NCBI GenBank assembly: GCA_002299675.1
Contig: DBOW01000119.1
Coordinates: 14,299-37,346 of the forward strand
DNA length: 23,048 bases
Direction of reading: 5' to 3'
Source of the DNA: Solobacterium sp. UBA636
GTDB taxonomy: Bacteria; Bacillota_I; Bacilli_A; Erysipelotrichales; Erysipelotrichaceae
The notes under the pieces were generated by a model. It did no database searches, was not told the DNA's origin, and worked only from the letters and a program-made list of their open reading frames with translations. Positions within the stretch are counted from its first letter, which is position 1. Each line of letters opens with the position of its first letter. The position numbers and the translations under genes are program-made. Below, one piece after another: positions 14,881 through 22,696 of the stretch.

Positions 14881-14898
14881 AGAAGGGAGAAATTAATA

Positions 14899-15264
14899 AT
14901 GGCTCGTGTCGCTGGAGTAGATATTCCTAATGATAAAAGAGTAGTTATATCATTAACTTATGTTTATGGTGTTGGTGTTCCAACAGCAAAGAAAATTTTA
15001 GCAGAAAACAATATCTCTGAAGATATCCGTGTTAAGGATTTAACTGATGAGCAGTTAGCTGCAATCAGAAAGAGTCTTGATGCCTACAAGCTTGAGGGTG
15101 ACTTAAGAAGAGAAACTCAGCTTAACATCAAGAGACTTATGGAAATTGGCTGCAATAGAGGTATCAGACATAGAAAGGGTCTGCCTGTAAGAGGCCAGAG
15201 AACTAAGACAAATGCTCGTACACGTAAGGGACCTCGTCGTACTGTAGCTAATAAGAAGAAGTAG
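14899..15264 (+). CDS. rpsM: 30S ribosomal protein S13
   Basis: A 121-residue protein of the 30S head that contacts P-site tRNA and forms bridges to the 50S. MARVAGVDIPNDKRVVISLTY, the helix-two-turn-helix region GDLRRETQLNIKRLMEIG and the basic tail HRKGLPVRGQRTKTNARTRK are typical. Confidence 0.98.
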   Translation: MARVAGVDIPNDKRVVISLTYVYGVGVPTAKKILAENNISEDIRVKDLTDEQLAAIRKSLDAYKLEGDLRRETQLNIKRLMEIGCNRGIRHRKGLPVRGQRTKTNARTRKGPRRTVANKKK

Positions 15265-15278
15265 TAGGAGGTATAGTT

Positions 15279-15668
15279 ATGGCAGATAAGAAGACTGTTC
15301 GTAAGAAGCGTGTAAAGAAGAATGTCCAGACTGGATGTGCACATATTCATTCAACATTCAACAATACTATCGTTACAATTACTGATGAAGCAGGTAATGT
15401 TATTTCTTGGTCAAGTGCTGGTGCATTAGGCTATAAGGGTTCACGTAAGTCTACACCTTATGCAGCTCAGTTAGTATCTGAAGCAGCAGGTAAGACTGCA
15501 ATGGATCATGGCATGAAGAAGCTCGAAGTAAATGTTAAGGGTCCAGGACCAGGCAGAGAAGCTGCAGTTAGAGCTTTAGCTACTATCGGTCTTGAGATTA
15601 CCGCAATCAATGACGTTACTCCAATTCCACATAACGGTTGTCGTCCACCAAAGAAGCCTAGAGGCTAA
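15279..15668 (+). CDS. rpsK: 30S ribosomal protein S11
   Basis: A 129-residue platform protein near the mRNA exit. A Lys/Arg-rich N-terminus is followed by AHIHSTFNNTIVTITDEAGN, SWSSAGALGYKGSRKSTPYA and the end DVTPIPHNGCRPPKKPRG, all conserved. rpoA follows after 15 bp; rpsD, present here in Clostridia, is not. Confidence 0.98.
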   Translation: MADKKTVRKKRVKKNVQTGCAHIHSTFNNTIVTITDEAGNVISWSSAGALGYKGSRKSTPYAAQLVSEAAGKTAMDHGMKKLEVNVKGPGPGREAAVRALATIGLEITAINDVTPIPHNGCRPPKKPRG

Positions 15669-15683
15669 TGAAGGAGGAAACAT

Positions 15684-16643
15684 ATGCAGAAGTTTGAACG
15701 TCCAAAATTCAAAATTAGTGAGTATGTTGAATCTGATAACTATGGTAAATTCGTAATTTCACCGCTTGAGAGAGGCTTTGGTACAACTTTAGGCAATGCA
15801 TTAAGAAGAACAATGATTTCGTCTCTTCCTGGTGGTGCTGTTTATTCAATCAAGATTGATGGAGTATTCCATGAGTTCTCATCAATCAAGGGTGTAAGAG
15901 AAGATGTTACAATGATCATCTTAAATATCAAGCAGTTAATCATTGATATTGCGGATGATTCTACTTATACTTTAAGAATCAGTGCAAAAGGACCTTGCAC
16001 TGTTACTGCCGGAGATATTATCTGTCCAGCCGGTGTAGAAATCCTGAATAAGGATTTAGTTATCGCTAATCTTGAAGAAGGTGGCGTTCTGGACATGGAA
16101 CTGATGGCTAAGATTGGAAGAGGCTATGTTTCTGCTGATGAAAACAAGCAGATCTATCAGGGTTCTTCTCAGGGTATTGGCGCCATCTATACTGATGCAA
16201 TTTATACACCAGTAGTAAAGGCTAACTTCTCAGTTGAACCAACTCGTGTTGGCCAGAGTGCCAAGTTCGATGAACTGACTGTTGAAGTGTGGACTGATGG
16301 TTCTATTAATCCTAAGGAGTCAATTGCCCTGGCTTCCAAGATTCTGATTTCGCATTTAGAGTTATTTGCGGAAGCAGATTCGCTGACATCTGAAATGGGT
16401 TCTTTAATGGAAGAGAACGTTCATGACGGTGCCGGCAAGGCAATCAATATGTCTATTGATGATTTAGACTTAACTGTAAGATCTTACAACTGCTTAAAGA
16501 GAGCTGGTATCTCTACAGTTGAAGAACTGACACAAAAGAGTGAAGATGAAATGAGCAGAGTTCGTAACTTAGGAAAGAAATCTCTTAAGGAAGTTAAAGA
16601 AAAACTTGCTTCGCTTAATTTATCTTTCAAGCATTATGAATAG
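15684..16643 (+). CDS. rpoA: RNA polymerase alpha subunit
   Basis: A 319-residue protein. Residues about 1-230 form the dimerising N-terminal domain (GKFVISPLERGFGTTLGNAL, RRTMISSLPGGAV); residues about 250-315 form the C-terminal domain with DLTVRSYNCLKRAGI, which holds the Arg and Asn that bind UP elements, and RNLGKKSLKEVKEKL. The alpha C-terminal domain is complete, so UP-element and activator contacts should be normal. Confidence 0.98.
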   Translation: MQKFERPKFKISEYVESDNYGKFVISPLERGFGTTLGNALRRTMISSLPGGAVYSIKIDGVFHEFSSIKGVREDVTMIILNIKQLIIDIADDSTYTLRISAKGPCTVTAGDIICPAGVEILNKDLVIANLEEGGVLDMELMAKIGRGYVSADENKQIYQGSSQGIGAIYTDAIYTPVVKANFSVEPTRVGQSAKFDELTVEVWTDGSINPKESIALASKILISHLELFAEADSLTSEMGSLMEENVHDGAGKAINMSIDDLDLTVRSYNCLKRAGISTVEELTQKSEDEMSRVRNLGKKSLKEVKEKLASLNLSFKHYE

Positions 16644-16654
16644 GAGAAAAATTT

Positions 16655-16993
16655 ATGCATAATCGTAAATTAGGACGTACAGCTGATCATCGTAAGGCGC
16701 TGCTTAGAAACCTGGCTACTGAAGTAGTTATGAGAGGCAAAATCGAAACTACTGAAAAGAAGGCTATGGAATTAAGAAACGTTGTTGACAGCTTAATTAC
16801 AGTTGCTAAGAAGGATACCTTAGCTGCAAGAAGACAGGCTGCTGCTTATTTATACAAGGACGAAGCAGTTAAGAAGTTATTCGCAGAAATCGCTCCTAAG
16901 TATGCTGACCGCAAGGGTGGCTATACTAGAGTTACTAAGACTGGTATCAGAAAAGGTGATAACGCACCTCTGGCAACAATCGAATTATTATAA
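16655..16993 (+). CDS. rplQ: 50S ribosomal protein L17
   Basis: A 112-residue protein near the tunnel exit. HNRKLGRTADHRKALLRNLA and GKIETTEKKAMELRNVVD are diagnostic, as is the ending APLATIELL. It is the last gene of the super-operon and is followed by a terminator. Confidence 0.98.
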   Translation: MHNRKLGRTADHRKALLRNLATEVVMRGKIETTEKKAMELRNVVDSLITVAKKDTLAARRQAAAYLYKDEAVKKLFAEIAPKYADRKGGYTRVTKTGIRKGDNAPLATIELL

Positions 16994-17013
16994 TCGATTA
17001 AAAGAGATGTATT

Positions 17014-17041
17014 AGGAGAAGTTTAACGCTTCTCCTTTTTT
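17014..17041 (+). terminator. Rho-independent terminator of the S10-spc-alpha operon
   Basis: AGGAGAAG (17014-17021) pairs with CTTCTCCT (17029-17036) around a 7-nt loop, followed by a T-run to 17041. It closes the transcription unit after rplQ. Confidence 0.92.
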
Positions 17042-17052
17042 AATGCTAAAAT
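17023..17052 (+). promoter_or_regulatory. Possible extended -10 promoter for the diguanylate cyclase gene
   Basis: TGCTAAAAT (17044-17052) is a TGn-extended -10 match; a weak -35-like TTAACG lies 18 bp upstream inside the terminator loop. Transcription would start near 17059, only a few bases before the ATG at 17063, implying a nearly leaderless mRNA. Confidence 0.35.
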
Positions 17053-17062
17053 TAGTTACAGT

Positions 17063-19366
17063 ATGAAAAGATTTGACAGAAGTATTATCATTACAATTTT
17101 GCTGATTGCGCTGTTAAGTGTATCTTTTCTGTTTGCTTCCCTTAAGATTAATGTGATTGCAATTGATTACTGTAATGAAACCCTGAAAGATTCAGCCGCC
17201 CAGGCTGGAAATGATCTGAGGCGCTATATAAAGAATGACTATGAGCTTTTAAATGTAGTTGCCGATCTGCTGGTGCAGCATGGAAGCATGGATAATGAGA
17301 TAGTAAGGAATCATTTAAGCTCTTTTAAAAAGAGAGGTACCATTTCCAATATAGGTATACTGACTAAAGACAATCGTCTTATTCTTTCAGATGGAGAATA
17401 TGATGGTCTTTATGATTTTGAAACTGAACAGGCTATGTGTCCTTATGTATCGGATGTAAAGACCAGTGAGGATGGAAGTAAATATCTTTATCAGGCAGTG
17501 CAGGTAAAACTGGATGGGGAAGCTGTTGCGATCATCTATGGCTATGTTAATCTTAAGGATCTGTCTAATGCCATGTCGAGCAACGCTTTTGATGGTCAGC
17601 TGCAGATTTATGTAGCTGATGGTGAAACTGGTGATTTACTGGTTGATACCTGGCATAATGTGCTGGGCAATGCCTATGATGAGTCATTAATGAACCAGAA
17701 GACCAAAGATGGCTATGATTTTAATTCATATAAAAGTGATTTAAAGAATAATACTCCAGGGTATATCGCTTTCTGGTCTAATTCGGCTGAGGAATATATG
17801 TATTCTTACTATGAACCGGTAGGTCTGAACCGTTGGATGGTTCAGGTAGCGGTTGTAGAAAGCGTTGTTTTTGCCAGGGCAAATTCTATCCGTAATGTAT
17901 TATTTACTCTTGCGATACTGGAGACCATTATTTTTATAGTCTATTTTGTCTATATTGTCTCAAAAGTTAAGAAAGAAAAGAGAATTCAGGAAGCAGATCT
18001 GAAGCGTACTTTAGATATGTATGATATTCAGCAGCTGCTGTTTAATACACGGAATAATGCTGAGTTTATTGTTAAGGCACTTGGCAGGGTTAAAGATATT
18101 ACCAGATCAAGGCTGTCATTTCTGATGAGGATTGATAGCGATGTTATTACAGAAATATTCGGTTCGAATAATGACACTAAATGGCAGGAAAGGCTTTTAA
18201 ACAGAAGCATAGAGGACAGTTTCCCGCTTCTTTATGATGAATTAAAACATGGCAGAACGGTAAAATTGAGCTATGATGAATTTTCTGATCTGGCTTGCGA
18301 TTTTGATTTAAACATACTTGATGAGGTCGGCGTGAAGAGTTTAGCGGCTGTGCCTATTATAAACAGTGATAATGTTTTAAATGGTATCTTTGGTATAGCC
18401 AGCGTGGATCTGGAAAGCAGCTATGAACATACAATTGAGTCTCTTTCCCGGATTTTTATGATGGCATTAAATAATATGGATTATCTGAAGAAGATTGAGA
18501 GAATGGGCAGTTTTGATGCGCTTACCGGACTTAAGAACCGTAACTGTTACGAGGATTATATTGCTTCTTTTAATGGTGACAAACTGAGCTGTATCTATAT
18601 TGATGCGGATGGTCTGCATGATCTGAATAATACGCTTGGTCATGAGGCTGGCGATGAGATGCTCATATATATGGCGGATACAATAAAGAGGGTATTTGGT
18701 CTGAATAATTCATATCGAACCGGTGGTGATGAGTTTGTGGTATTTGATAATCTTAAATCACTGGAGGAGTTAAGAGAAGACTGTAAAATTATGGAAGAAA
18801 GATTTGAAGAGGCTGGCTATCATTCTTCAATCGGTATTTCAGTTATGGATAATGGTATGAGTATTAATGAACTGGTTAAATCAGCTGAAGAGATGATGTA
18901 TAAGGCCAAGAGTGAATATTACAGTAATGATTCTAATAACCGTCGTGTCAGAAATATGAACAGGAAGCTGGAGGATACCCTGTTAAAGAAAAAAGATACC
19001 GATGTTTTCCTGAGAATTATTTCTTCCAGATTTATGGGCGTTTATGTAGTGGATCATGAAAGCGATACTGTCCGGTCTATTTATGAGCCTGATTATTTTA
19101 AAGAGATTCTCAAGAAATATGATTATCATTTTTCGGCTTCGCTTAGAGAATATCTTAAGGAATATGTTTCTGTAGATGATTGTAAGAAGATTGAGCAATA
19201 TCTTGATTATGAGAAGCTTAGAAACTGTCTGATTAAAGAAGATTCTGAGGAAGTCGGTTTCAGGAAAAAGGATGGTGAAGAACTGATATTAAGAATATAT
19301 CCGGCAAAGGAATATGGCTGTGATAATGGCCGATGTTCATCGGTCTGGGTTTTTGAGAAAGTGTAG
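17063..19366 (+). CDS. Membrane-bound diguanylate cyclase with extracellular sensor, GAF-like and PAS-like regions
   Basis: A 767-residue protein. A membrane helix (about 8-28) is followed by an extracellular region (31-277) of the size of a Cache-type sensor, then a second membrane helix (about 279-300). A cytoplasmic GAF-like region follows. The GGDEF domain spans about 480-640: DALTGLKNR starts at 485, DAD at 514-516 supplies metal-binding Asp residues, and GGDEF is intact at 554-558, so cyclic di-GMP synthesis is expected. The usual inhibitory RxxD site before it is replaced (FGLN), suggesting no standard product inhibition. A PAS-like tail (FMGVYVVDHESDTVRSIY) ends the protein. No Shine-Dalgarno site precedes the ATG. 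It has its own terminator; the signal sensed is unknown. Confidence 0.92.
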   Translation: MKRFDRSIIITILLIALLSVSFLFASLKINVIAIDYCNETLKDSAAQAGNDLRRYIKNDYELLNVVADLLVQHGSMDNEIVRNHLSSFKKRGTISNIGILTKDNRLILSDGEYDGLYDFETEQAMCPYVSDVKTSEDGSKYLYQAVQVKLDGEAVAIIYGYVNLKDLSNAMSSNAFDGQLQIYVADGETGDLLVDTWHNVLGNAYDESLMNQKTKDGYDFNSYKSDLKNNTPGYIAFWSNSAEEYMYSYYEPVGLNRWMVQVAVVESVVFARANSIRNVLFTLAILETIIFIVYFVYIVSKVKKEKRIQEADLKRTLDMYDIQQLLFNTRNNAEFIVKALGRVKDITRSRLSFLMRIDSDVITEIFGSNNDTKWQERLLNRSIEDSFPLLYDELKHGRTVKLSYDEFSDLACDFDLNILDEVGVKSLAAVPIINSDNVLNGIFGIASVDLESSYEHTIESLSRIFMMALNNMDYLKKIERMGSFDALTGLKNRNCYEDYIASFNGDKLSCIYIDADGLHDLNNTLGHEAGDEMLIYMADTIKRVFGLNNSYRTGGDEFVVFDNLKSLEELREDCKIMEERFEEAGYHSSIGISVMDNGMSINELVKSAEEMMYKAKSEYYSNDSNNRRVRNMNRKLEDTLLKKKDTDVFLRIISSRFMGVYVVDHESDTVRSIYEPDYFKEILKKYDYHFSASLREYLKEYVSVDDCKKIEQYLDYEKLRNCLIKEDSEEVGFRKKDGEELILRIYPAKEYGCDNGRCSSVWVFEKV

Positions 19367-19367
19367 G

Positions 19368-19399
19368 CCTGGTGTGAAATCAACACCAGGTTTTATTTT
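19368..19399 (+). terminator. Rho-independent terminator after the diguanylate cyclase gene
   Basis: CCTGGTGT (19368-19375) pairs perfectly with ACACCAGG (19383-19390) around a 7-nt loop, followed by TTTTATTTT. Confidence 0.92.
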
Positions 19400-19422
19400 G
19401 TTCAGTTTTTATACAATTTAAG

Positions 19423-19450
19423 TTCATATTATCTTCACTTTCTATATTGT
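19423..19450 (+). promoter_or_regulatory. Possible promoter of the VTC/DUF4956 unit
   Basis: TTCATA (19423-19428) and TATTGT (19445-19450) are 16 bp apart, each 4/6 matches to consensus. The -10 would fall in the left arm of the inverted repeat at 19444-19466. The match is weak and other starts are possible. Confidence 0.3.
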
Positions 19451-19466
19451 AAACTAGACACAATAT
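19444..19466. repeat. Inverted repeat upstream of the VTC gene (possible operator)
   Basis: ATATTGT (19444-19450) and ACAATAT (19460-19466) are perfect 7-bp arms 9 bp apart. The repeat lies between the possible promoter and the Shine-Dalgarno site GGAGG (19469-19473), a position suited to a repressor site. Confidence 0.4.
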
Positions 19467-19480
19467 TTGGAGGCTGCAGT

Positions 19481-20161
19481 GTGAAAGAGACTTGTGAGAG
19501 GGTAGAGAAGAAATATGTTCTAGGCAGGGATAAGTATAACTGTCTGTTAAAAAGGCTTGATGAGCATATTGAAAAGGATAAGTATTTTAACAGTTCTATA
19601 AGGTCGATATATTATGACAATGATGCTTATCAGATGATTAATCGTTCTATGGAATCACCTGACTATAAGGAGAAGATCAGAATCAGAGCTTATGAGGATA
19701 ATCCTAAAACAGTATATGTTGAATTTAAGCGTAAGCTTGATGGTATTGTCTATAAACGGAGAACCAAGGCTTTATATCCTGATACTCTGGATATTTATCA
19801 TTGTGATTTTACAGATATGCAGATTGGAAATGAACTGAAATATGCCCTGAAATATTATGGTGATGTTAAGCCCAAGGTATTTATTGGCGTGGAACGTAAA
19901 TCTTATCTGACTGTAAAGGAGAAAATACGGATTACCTTTGATGATGATATGGTTTATCGGTTTAATAATCTTTCTCTTGAAAGAAAAGAAGATGATAAGA
20001 AGCTGGGTGATTATGTAATTATGGAAATCAAGGCTTCAGGCAGCTATCCAGTGTGGCTAAGTGAAATGCTCAGCGAGGAAAAGATATTTCCCCGCGGGTT
20101 TTCAAAGGTTAAAGAGGCAATGTTAAGGGAAATGGGAGGAAATAGAGATGTCACTTTTTAG
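19481..20161 (+). CDS. VTC-domain protein (polyphosphate polymerase-like triphosphate tunnel enzyme)
   Basis: A 226-residue protein from GTG 19481, with TTTGGAGG ending 7 bp upstream. It has the paired charged residues of triphosphate tunnel folds related to the yeast Vtc4 catalytic domain: ERVEKKY (6-12), IRSIYYD (40-46), KEKIRIRAYE with Arg67 and Arg69, VEFKRK with Glu81, Lys83 and Lys85, KRR at 92-94, VERKSY (137-142), KIRITFDDD with Arg150, and VIMEIKASG with Glu182 and Lys184. Vtc4 makes polyphosphate from ATP; the same chemistry here is inferred. No membrane segment is present, so the DUF4956 protein encoded next (14-bp overlap) is the likely membrane partner. Confidence 0.88.
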   Translation: MKETCERVEKKYVLGRDKYNCLLKRLDEHIEKDKYFNSSIRSIYYDNDAYQMINRSMESPDYKEKIRIRAYEDNPKTVYVEFKRKLDGIVYKRRTKALYPDTLDIYHCDFTDMQIGNELKYALKYYGDVKPKVFIGVERKSYLTVKEKIRITFDDDMVYRFNNLSLERKEDDKKLGDYVIMEIKASGSYPVWLSEMLSEEKIFPRGFSKVKEAMLREMGGNRDVTF

Positions 20162-20819
20162 CAGTATATTTACAAGTACATTTACTGTAGGCCAGTTTCT
20201 GATCGCCTTATGTGCATCAATGGTACTTGGTTTTGTGGTAAGCATTTATTATATGTTCCACAATACATATTCAAAGAGTTTTGTGCCTTCGCTGATACTG
20301 ATACCGGCAATTGAATGTGTAGTTATTATTATGATTAACGGCAATATGGGTGCTGGTATTGCAGTTGCGGGTTCTTTTGCGCTTATCCGTTTCAGATCAG
20401 CCAGAGGTTCAGCTAAAGATCTGACGGCCATCTTTATGGCCATGGCCATCGGTATTATCTGTGGGACTGGCTATATTGGCATTGCGGTACTGTTTACACT
20501 TATTGTTTGCGTTATCGGTATGTTATTGAGCCTTGTCAGATTTGGTGAGTGTGATGGAAAGATGAGATATCTCAAGATTACCGTACCGGAGAATATGAAC
20601 TATGATGAGGCTTTTGAGGAAGTGCTTAATAAATATTGTTCAAACTATGAACTTGAAAAGGTGAAGACACTCTCACTTGGTTCTCTGTTCAGAGTTGAGT
20701 ATTCTATAGTGATGAGGGATGTAAGTAAGTTAAGAGAGATGATTAATGAGTTAAGAATCAGAAACAACAATCTGGAGATAGTCTGTGGCAAAGAGGCGAT
20801 ATCCAAGGAGGAGCTCTAA
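20148..20819 (+). CDS. DUF4956 membrane protein
   Basis: A 223-residue protein from ATG 20148 with GGGAGG upstream inside the VTC gene. Residues about 10-130 hold four to five membrane segments (FLIALCASMVLGFVVSIYYM, FVPSLILIPAIECVVIIMI, and two after position 93), with the conserved-looking GSFALIRFRSARGSAKD loop between them. Residues about 135-223 are soluble with an alternating strand/helix pattern. The layout resembles MgtC-type proteins (membrane core plus small C-terminal domain). DUF4956 genes commonly sit beside VTC-domain genes; the biochemical function is unknown. The stop is 1 bp before the next start. Confidence 0.85.
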   Translation: MSLFSSIFTSTFTVGQFLIALCASMVLGFVVSIYYMFHNTYSKSFVPSLILIPAIECVVIIMINGNMGAGIAVAGSFALIRFRSARGSAKDLTAIFMAMAIGIICGTGYIGIAVLFTLIVCVIGMLLSLVRFGECDGKMRYLKITVPENMNYDEAFEEVLNKYCSNYELEKVKTLSLGSLFRVEYSIVMRDVSKLREMINELRIRNNNLEIVCGKEAISKEEL

Positions 20820-20820
20820 T

Positions 20821-22665
20821 ATGAAGAAGATAATAGTATTGTTTATGTGTCTGCTGCTATGTGGCTGCAGCACAGTTATTTCTGATAATAGCGGTAATAG
20901 TGTTAATACTGATAGTAATGATGTTACAGTATCTGGCTATGATTTAAGCATTAAGGACAGCGACAAGAATCCCAGCTACCTGGATGGTGAGAGGATCGAG
21001 CTTGGGAATGAAGATATCAGTATAACCAAAGGCGGTACTTATATTTTAAGTGGTAATGGAAGTGGAACGGTAACTGTTGATGCAGAAAATGATAATGTGT
21101 TTCTGGTATTTGATAATGTGAATATTAAAACGCAGGACTTTGCGGCTGTCTATATCAAGGAAGCAGATAAGGTTACGATAATACTTGAGGGTGATAATTA
21201 TTTATGTGATGGTTCTAAATATCTGCAGAGAGATGATAATGATGTTGATGCAGTAATATTTTCTAAGGCTGATATGGTCATTGCGGGTAGTGGCAGTCTG
21301 AATGTGACAGCTGAATATGATAAAGGCATTGTCTCTAAGGATGATATGATTATTACTGGTGGTGATATTGAGGTAAATGCCATTAACGGCAAGGGCATAG
21401 TTGGTAAGGATACTTTGAAGCTCTGTAACGTTGATTTAACTGTCTTCAGCAATAAGGATGCCCTGTCTTCGGATAATGATGAGGATGAGTATCGTGGCTA
21501 TGTTTATATTGAAAGCGGAAATATAAATATTAATAGCTGTGGCGATGGCATCTATGGCTATAATCTGGTGCATATTGTTTCTGGCAATATAAATATTGAG
21601 ACCACATTAGATAATAATGATTCTGTAAAGGGCATTAAGAGCGATGGGGATCTTGTCGTTATTGATGGAAGTTTTGTCTTAAGCTGCGAAGATGATGGTG
21701 TTCATTCTAATGGCAATATTACTGTTGAAAATGGTGTATTTGATATTGTCTCAGGAGATGATGGAATACATGGTGATGGAGATGTCGTTATTAATGGGGG
21801 CACTATCAACATTAATGATTCCTATGAGGGAATTGAGGGAATGACAGTAACCATTAATAATGGTGACATCTATGTATTAGCTTCAGATGATGGAATTAAC
21901 GCAGCTGACGGCAGCGATGGTGATAATGTCTGGGACTTTGATAAGGGCGGTATAAGATCGGATAAAGGCAATATCGCTGCAGATGAAGGAACACTGCCAG
22001 GGAGGGATATGTTTAACGATGACAGTGGCACTCTTCCAGAAGAAGGCATGAGACCCGGAAAAGATATGAGTGGAGCGGAGGGTTTTAAGCCAGGCAGAGA
22101 TATGATGCCTGATCTGCAAAAGAATGAAGCCAGTGCAGAAGATGCATCATATGTAACTGGTGCTGTAAATATGATGGACATGGGTTCTGAAGAGTACAGC
22201 GTGGTTATAAATGGCGGAAGTATTACAGTTGATGCCAGTGGTGATGGAATTGATTCCAATGGTTCAATTATCATTAATGGCGGAAATACAGTGGTATATG
22301 GGCCAAGTAATTCTGGCAATGCGGCTCTTGACTATGGAACAGAATTATTAATCAATGGGGGCAGTATTATTGCGCTGGGCAATGGTGGCATGCAGGAAGG
22401 AATTTCATCTGAGAGTTATCAGGGATATCTGTATTATGGTGTTAATACTTATGGAAGTGATGAGCTGATTGAAGTTTACAGTGGTGAAAATCTTTTGTTA
22501 AGCACGGTTTCCAGGAAGTCATTCAACTCAGTCATTGTGTCATTTGAGGGTTTAAATAACGGTGACTCATTAACTGTAAAAATTGGAAATGACAGTTATG
22601 AATGTACAGCTGGTCAAAACAGTTCTATGGGGTCTTTTGGCGGTGGCAAGGGTTTTAAAGGATAA
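20821..22665 (+). CDS. Lipoprotein with carbohydrate-binding beta-helix (Cthe_2159-like)
   Basis: A 614-residue protein from ATG 20821, chosen over the in-frame upstream codon at 20785 because AAGGAGG (20805-20811) lies 9 bp before it and the N-terminus is then a clean lipoprotein signal: KKIIVLFMCLLLCGC with Cys16 as the lipidated residue. The body is made of right-handed beta-helix turns with repeated DDGI/DGI motifs (SCEDDGVHSNGNITVENG, SGDDGIHGDGDVVINGG, ASGDGIDSNGSIIINGG), as in Cthe_2159, a calcium-binding polysaccharide-binding family. An insert at about 385-450 interrupts the helix with three PG[RK]DM motifs. The C-terminus is Gly-rich (MGSFGGGKGFKG). It is likely displayed on the outer face of the membrane. 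Confidence 0.88.
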   Translation: MKKIIVLFMCLLLCGCSTVISDNSGNSVNTDSNDVTVSGYDLSIKDSDKNPSYLDGERIELGNEDISITKGGTYILSGNGSGTVTVDAENDNVFLVFDNVNIKTQDFAAVYIKEADKVTIILEGDNYLCDGSKYLQRDDNDVDAVIFSKADMVIAGSGSLNVTAEYDKGIVSKDDMIITGGDIEVNAINGKGIVGKDTLKLCNVDLTVFSNKDALSSDNDEDEYRGYVYIESGNININSCGDGIYGYNLVHIVSGNINIETTLDNNDSVKGIKSDGDLVVIDGSFVLSCEDDGVHSNGNITVENGVFDIVSGDDGIHGDGDVVINGGTININDSYEGIEGMTVTINNGDIYVLASDDGINAADGSDGDNVWDFDKGGIRSDKGNIAADEGTLPGRDMFNDDSGTLPEEGMRPGKDMSGAEGFKPGRDMMPDLQKNEASAEDASYVTGAVNMMDMGSEEYSVVINGGSITVDASGDGIDSNGSIIINGGNTVVYGPSNSGNAALDYGTELLINGGSIIALGNGGMQEGISSESYQGYLYYGVNTYGSDELIEVYSGENLLLSTVSRKSFNSVIVSFEGLNNGDSLTVKIGNDSYECTAGQNSSMGSFGGGKGFKG

Positions 22666-22696
22666 TCATGATAGAATATATCTGAGGTGATCGGAT

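Noticed and set aside
21870..22319. 149-residue minus-strand frame opposite the lipoprotein insert
   Set aside because: Antisense shadow of a repetitive coding region, without a convincing start or domain.
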